Positions 5,460 through 9,009 of a stretch of 9,009 nucleotides of DNA are shown piece by piece. Numbering within the stretch: the first letter of the stretch is position 1; the number at the start of each line of letters is the position of its first letter. Both the position numbers and the translations under genes were made by a program. The stretch lies in contig JALNXT010000037.1 in the NCBI GenBank assembly GCA_023230245.1, positions 1-9,009 of the forward strand, written 5' to 3'. The notes beneath the pieces are model-generated. The model worked only from the letters and a program-made list of their open reading frames with translations. It was not told where the DNA came from and did no database searches. The DNA comes from Candidatus Cloacimonadota bacterium. Lineage in GTDB: Bacteria > Cloacimonadota > Cloacimonadia > Cloacimonadales > Cloacimonadaceae.

Positions 5460-7895
5460 TTACAATCCGCACTCACTTCTGATCTTATTCATCATAGTTT
5501 TTGCGTCATTATATACCATATATGATAAGGGAAATCCGAATGTGTAAGCTTTGCCACCGGTAGGATTGGTATTGCGTATTCCTACGATTTGGTTGTTATA
5601 CTGTGCAAATTGATCTGCGGTAGGCGGGGATGTCGGGAAATCTACAGGTTTGCATCCCAGTTTGTAAATAACATCGCCTGAAGCCTCTGGGAAATATGAG
5701 ATAGCACCCATACCTTTACGTGAGTTTACGGTACTGTTAAAATTCGTAGTAACGTTTAATGCAACATCATTAAAGCCTGTTTCATTAGCAACAGCTTTGT
5801 AGAAGAATGCGTTATTTATAATCGAAGTACCCAGTGCCAAAATTGATCCAGCTTCATCGGGGATGCCCATGAAAGACTTTATGGTTCTTAATTGACCTGT
5901 GCTAGGGTTCTCTGTTAAAGCTTGATTTAGCCGACTGGTATGAGACACCACCAGGTTTCCTCCAAGTTTCATATACATGGAGAGAGCGTCAGCAACATTG
6001 ACAAAACCTTCTTGTGAAGGAGCAGGGGTATCTTTTTGCCCTGCATGGTTAGAATTATCATTATGATAGATAACCAATTTATACTTCTGTAAATCACTCA
6101 CGGCAAGCTGACGGTATCTACGATCAGAATATGTATCTCCTACAAAGCTTCCATCGGAAGCAGATTGATCTATTAAGCGAACAGTGCCTGAATAGTCAGC
6201 GAACAAAGAATCATAAAAAGCATGCACGAATGCTTGAGGGGAATAGCTAGAATTGGGGAAATCGTCGTCCACTACTAAAACACCATTCCGTGCTGACGGG
6301 GGGATTAACTTATGCAGATAGAATCTATACTCAGCAGGAACAGGATCAACAACGCCCTGTAAATCTTCACAAGCAACTTCGAATACGTGTTCTCCAATAC
6401 CAGATTCTGGCGGAATTGGGAACCCGGTAAGAAGAATGGATTGTTTAATCACAGAATTAACAGGAATGCGTAGCCACCATTTACCGTTCGCATCCTGGGT
6501 TCTGAGATGAGCGTAGGGGGGGAAATCATAAGCGTCATTATCATAACGTACCCAAAAGTAAGTAATCTCACTAAAGTAGTTTACATCCGTTTCCGAGTTT
6601 CTGTCTAGAACTACATCGACCTTTTTCCCATAGGGGTAATCTTTGTTGTAACTATCGGGAGTTTGCGAATCCACAAATTCACCATACCATCCCCAGCGAA
6701 CCCACAGTTTCAAGTTAGGTGAGTAAACTGCAGTATATTTGTTTTCCAAATCCTTAAACAAGGGGCTTGCCCATCGTGGAGATCCTTGAGTAATTTGGAC
6801 AGGCAATACTTCAGGGGTAGTGCTATCTCCCCATTCGTCATAATGATTATCACCCATGGCGTATGTCTTGGTGCCATAAATTAGAGTCTTGGGACTATAC
6901 CCATTTTTTACTTGGAAAGTCATAACTGAATAAGGATCTGGAATAGAAACAACGCCAGACCTATCTGTAACTCTGGCTATTACACGAGTTTTGGTAATAG
7001 CATTGCCATTAGCATCGAAATCGTAGCTAAGGCGGGGGGTTGAATTGAGATTTAACAAGAACTGATTAATCTGCAACAACTCACCTTCTTCAACTGTTTG
7101 GGTCTTAGTATCAATCCAAACCAGGCTTTCAGGGGGAGTAATCACATTGCCGGCAAGGTCAGTTTTCATGATTTGAAAGTCATATTTGAATGGAATGACT
7201 GGTAGAGCAGGATCACCTCCACCCATAGAAAAACTTAGTTTAAGGCCTGCACCAACAGTCTTATTATCGGGGTTGCCTTTGGTAGTGGATAGAGCGCAGG
7301 TTGGACGAATAGAGGTAGTAGCGAAATTACGCCAGGCTAGGTTGGAAGAAATAGCCCCACGGTTATCAATAGCTACCACTTCAAAACGACTGGCTCTCTG
7401 TAAAGGATTTCCGGCTGCATCAGAAGCGGGGAAATTGATTTCTGCATACTTCTGTGCAGTCCAAATTGTACGCTTTGTCTCGGGGGAATCAAGAGAATTG
7501 GTCTCATCTTCTCCTGGAACGTAGTGGATTATCCATCCACCTCTGGGGTCTAAATCAAGCAAATTCTGAGGGATGAGATTGTCTCCTGCGGAAGCTATAG
7601 ATTCATATCCAGGAGTAGCAATGGGAACTCCATTGTCATCTAAAACTCTGAAAGCATAGCCAGTTACTATACCATCTTTGTCCCAAGCATGCCAGTATAT
7701 CCGTTGATGAAAGCTATAAACAAGGGTTGTATCATATCCAGCGGCAACATAGGTGCTGTCCCAGCCTTCAAACGAGGTTATCTGTATTTCCGGTGCTATG
7801 TTACCAAAGCGGGTTCCAGATTTGCCGCAGCCTGTAACAATCAGCATTACTGATAGCATCATTAACATGATGGACAAGAGTCTAAAACTCTTCAT
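5460..7895 (-). CDS. Large outer-membrane lipoprotein, Ig-like N-terminal part and GATase-like C-terminal domain
   Basis: This is an 811-residue predicted lipoprotein with no recognised gene name. Residues 1-22 are a signal peptide (MKSFRLL, then a Met/Leu-rich hydrophobic run) with lipobox VTGC, giving lipidated Cys23; Gly at +2 does not signal inner-membrane retention. The segment from about residue 35 has the IYWHAWDKDG motif (66-75) common to beta-sandwich repeats of FCB surface lipoproteins ('W-x-D-D-G-x-V-x-x-Y'), and the middle is beta-rich and Ig/fibronectin-like. From about 537 the pattern changes: NGVLVVDDD (537-545), then KLVIYHNDNS, then MKLGGNLVVSH (642-652), then a final GGKAYTFGFPLSYM. 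This matches class I glutamine-amidotransferase-like folds seen in exported proteins. No GxCxG nucleophile is present, so a binding role is more likely than amide transfer. Start choice: ATG 7895 lies 10 nt from GGGAGG; ATG 7901 (4 nt away) would add only Met-Gln. It follows folD by 26 nt. Confidence 0.85.
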   Translation of the reverse strand: MKSFRLLSIMLMMLSVMLIVTGCGKSGTRFGNIAPEIQITSFEGWDSTYVAAGYDTTLVYSFHQRIYWHAWDKDGIVTGYAFRVLDDNGVPIATPGYESIASAGDNLIPQNLLDLDPRGGWIIHYVPGEDETNSLDSPETKRTIWTAQKYAEINFPASDAAGNPLQRASRFEVVAIDNRGAISSNLAWRNFATTSIRPTCALSTTKGNPDNKTVGAGLKLSFSMGGGDPALPVIPFKYDFQIMKTDLAGNVITPPESLVWIDTKTQTVEEGELLQINQFLLNLNSTPRLSYDFDANGNAITKTRVIARVTDRSGVVSIPDPYSVMTFQVKNGYSPKTLIYGTKTYAMGDNHYDEWGDSTTPEVLPVQITQGSPRWASPLFKDLENKYTAVYSPNLKLWVRWGWYGEFVDSQTPDSYNKDYPYGKKVDVVLDRNSETDVNYFSEITYFWVRYDNDAYDFPPYAHLRTQDANGKWWLRIPVNSVIKQSILLTGFPIPPESGIGEHVFEVACEDLQGVVDPVPAEYRFYLHKLIPPSARNGVLVVDDDFPNSSYSPQAFVHAFYDSLFADYSGTVRLIDQSASDGSFVGDTYSDRRYRQLAVSDLQKYKLVIYHNDNSNHAGQKDTPAPSQEGFVNVADALSMYMKLGGNLVVSHTSRLNQALTENPSTGQLRTIKSFMGIPDEAGSILALGTSIINNAFFYKAVANETGFNDVALNVTTNFNSTVNSRKGMGAISYFPEASGDVIYKLGCKPVDFPTSPPTADQFAQYNNQIVGIRNTNPTGGKAYTFGFPLSYMVYNDAKTMMNKIRSECGL

Positions 7896-7905
7896 TTGCA
7901 TCATT

Positions 7906-7911
7906 CCTCCC
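7906..7911 (-). promoter_or_regulatory. Ribosome binding site deciding the lipoprotein start
   Basis: GGGAGG on the minus strand. A longer frame could open at TTG 7913, but that codon overlaps this site, so translation must begin after it. Of the three ATGs (7904, 7901, 7895), the last gives both good spacing and a standard signal peptide. Confidence 0.75.
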
Positions 7912-7921
7912 AAACATCTGT

Positions 7922-8845
7922 TTAGTTATCTTCATGATTGGCATTAAAAATGAATGTGATAATTTCGTCAACTGTTTTATTGACCCCTAGCTGGGTAAGG
8001 CAGGCTTGTATCAAGTTTAAGAACAAAACAGAGGTTGTTATTCTCCCTATACCGCCAGGTACAGGAGTAATAGCCATAGCCTTGTCTAAGCACGAGTTGT
8101 AATCAATATCTCCCACGTATTTAGCTATACCTTCATCGTTTATAATCTCGTTAATCCCCACATCCAACAATATAACATTTTCTTTCACCATATCGGAGCT
8201 TACAAAATTACCCCTACCAATTGCTGCAATTAAGATGTCGGCATTAGAAGTAATATCCTTCAGGTAGGAAGTCTTACTGTGGCAAACCGTTACAGTAGCA
8301 TTAGTAAATGCCTTTTTCCAAAGTAATATGTTTGCCATAGGCTTTCCAACAACGCTACTTCTACCCAAGATTACTAAGTTTTTCCCGATGGGGTCGATTT
8401 GGTAATAACGCATTAAATAATAAACCGCAGCGGGCGTGCAGGGGAGTAATCCGTCTGCCTCAATGACTATTTTACCCAGATTTATGGGGTGTAAGCAATC
8501 CAAATCTTTATCTGGATTGATGGAAAAATTGATAGAATTGTCGCTGATATGCTTGGGCAACGGTTTTTGAATCATGATACCATGGATGGTGGGATCAGCA
8601 TTGGCAGCGTAAATAAAATCCAGCAATTCCTTTTCAGAGGTACTTTCCGGTAATTGCTTGAGGGTCGTTTTACATCCAAGCTTTGTCCCATGCTTAATGA
8701 TGCTTTGAACATAATACGCCGATGCAGGATCACTGCCAACCTGGATCAATAGCATTTGTGGGACTAATCCATACTCGGCTATTAGCCTTGCGGTTGCCTT
8801 GTCTAGCAAAGTCGCAACTGGTTTACCGCTCAGTACTTTTTCCAT
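7922..8845 (-). CDS. folD: FolD-type methylenetetrahydrofolate dehydrogenase, catalytic cyclohydrolase lysine replaced by Ile
   Basis: FolD oxidises 5,10-methylene-THF to methenyl-THF with NAD(P)+ and then hydrolyses it to 10-formyl-THF, in the cytoplasm. At 307 residues it is slightly longer than the usual 280-300. Family motifs run in order: VGSDPASAYYV (36-46), GIMIQKPLP (89-97, with the conserved Gln93), PDKDLD (111-116), the dinucleotide loop GRSSVVGKP (161-169), CHSKT (188-192), DVGIN (228-232) and TPVPGGIG (260-267). Two departures stand out. The family motif Y-x-x-x-K, whose Lys is required for the cyclohydrolase, reads YVQSI here, so Ile49 takes the Lys position. The usual GPMT after the PVPGG loop is GRIT (Arg268). 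Dehydrogenase activity is likely retained; cyclohydrolase activity is doubtful. The start at 8845 is chosen because GAGGAG lies just upstream and overlaps the preceding gene's stop; an in-frame ATG at 8872 lies inside that gene and has no ribosome site. Confidence 0.95.
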   Translation of the reverse strand: MEKVLSGKPVATLLDKATARLIAEYGLVPQMLLIQVGSDPASAYYVQSIIKHGTKLGCKTTLKQLPESTSEKELLDFIYAANADPTIHGIMIQKPLPKHISDNSINFSINPDKDLDCLHPINLGKIVIEADGLLPCTPAAVYYLMRYYQIDPIGKNLVILGRSSVVGKPMANILLWKKAFTNATVTVCHSKTSYLKDITSNADILIAAIGRGNFVSSDMVKENVILLDVGINEIINDEGIAKYVGDIDYNSCLDKAMAITPVPGGIGRITTSVLFLNLIQACLTQLGVNKTVDEIITFIFNANHEDN

Positions 8846-8848
8846 AAT

Positions 8849-8854
8849 CTCCTC
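8849..8854 (-). promoter_or_regulatory. folD ribosome binding site overlapping the upstream stop codon
   Basis: GAGGAG on the minus strand shares its first two bases with the TGA stop (8855-8853) of the upstream frame and lies 3 nt from ATG 8845. The overlap suggests that ribosomes finishing the upstream gene could reinitiate on folD (translational coupling). Confidence 0.7.
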
Positions 8855-9009
8855 ATTTAAACGAAAGCGCATCAGTTATCAAAACATCACGCTTTATTCG
8901 GGTTATCTCGATAGCAATACCATTTTCGTCATCTAACTCTATAAAGAGAGCATTTACTTGCAGGCCTAGATCGGCAGCTTCGTAACGGTTGGGGATGCCT
9001 GTGGTGAAT
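8853..9009 (-). CDS. 3' end of an unidentified gene upstream of folD (5' partial)
   Basis: An open minus-strand frame enters from the window edge (first full codon at 9008) and ends at TGA 8855-8853, 7 nt before folD's ATG. It encodes 51 residues, including IPNRYEAADLGLQVNALF, then a charged LDDENG turn and IEITRIKRDVLITDALSFK at the end. The alternating hydrophobic pattern suggests a beta-strand-rich C-terminal domain. I do not recognise the family; it does not resemble the C-terminus of XseA, a frequent folD neighbour. It is supported by the stop-to-start spacing, the overlap with folD's ribosome site and the lack of stops in this frame, so it is probably the preceding gene of the same operon. 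Confidence 0.65.
   Translation of the reverse strand, partial: FTTGIPNRYEAADLGLQVNALFIELDDENGIAIEITRIKRDVLITDALSFK

Noticed and set aside
7896..7913. TTG 7913 or ATG 7904 as the lipoprotein start
   Set aside because: TTG 7913 overlaps the ribosome binding site, and ATG 7904 is only 1 nt from it; both would add residues before a normal signal peptide.
7186..7947. Plus-strand open frames opposite the lipoprotein gene and the folD end
   Set aside because: They are shadows of the lipoprotein and folD coding frames, with no ribosome sites and no family resemblance.
8846..8872. Upstream ATG at 8872 as the folD start
   Set aside because: It would overlap the preceding gene's frame, lacks a ribosome site and adds residues not typical of FolD; GAGGAG just before 8845 fits better.

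Overview
The window looks like a chromosomal segment from a Gram-negative, moderately AT-rich bacterium of the FCB group, plausibly Cloacimonadota. The reasons are an SprA-type giant outer-membrane protein (type IX secretion), a large outer-membrane lipoprotein in the style of FCB genomes, and intergenic repeats of the 'STTENTEGTE' kind. The phylum is an inference; there is no rRNA or other strong marker here.

Layout. (1) Positions 2-4360, plus strand: the C-terminal 1452 residues of an SprA/Sov-like translocon barrel, whose N-terminus lies outside the window. It carries two Asp/Gly-rich calcium-site-like loops and a long Lys/Glu/Gln-rich probable coiled coil inserted between barrel segments. 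(2) Positions 4361-5459: about 1.1 kb with no credible gene, packed with layered repeats. These are two 95%-identical 201-bp direct copies, each ending a two-unit array of 121-bp period; a pair of 60-bp direct repeats; two REP-like hairpins; one 15-mer present five times in two orientations; and a perfect 24-bp inverted repeat bracketing about 630 bp. (3) Positions 5404-9009, minus strand: an apparent operon reading leftward. It holds the 3' end of an unidentified gene, then folD (7-nt gap), then an 811-residue lipoprotein gene (26-nt gap), and closes with a strong intrinsic terminator at 5404-5432. The sprA-like gene and this operon converge on the repeat region.

How the genes relate. The SprA-like protein would be the outer-membrane pore of type IX secretion. 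The lipoprotein is predicted to sit in the outer membrane and has Ig-like N-terminal segments and a C-terminal glutamine-amidotransferase-like fold without an evident catalytic cysteine. FolD is cytoplasmic one-carbon metabolism, so its link to the lipoprotein appears to be co-transcription only. The most notable protein-level oddity is that this FolD has isoleucine where the family has its catalytic lysine, which predicts loss or change of the cyclohydrolase activity. The most notable DNA-level signal is the nested repeat mosaic at 4443-5351.
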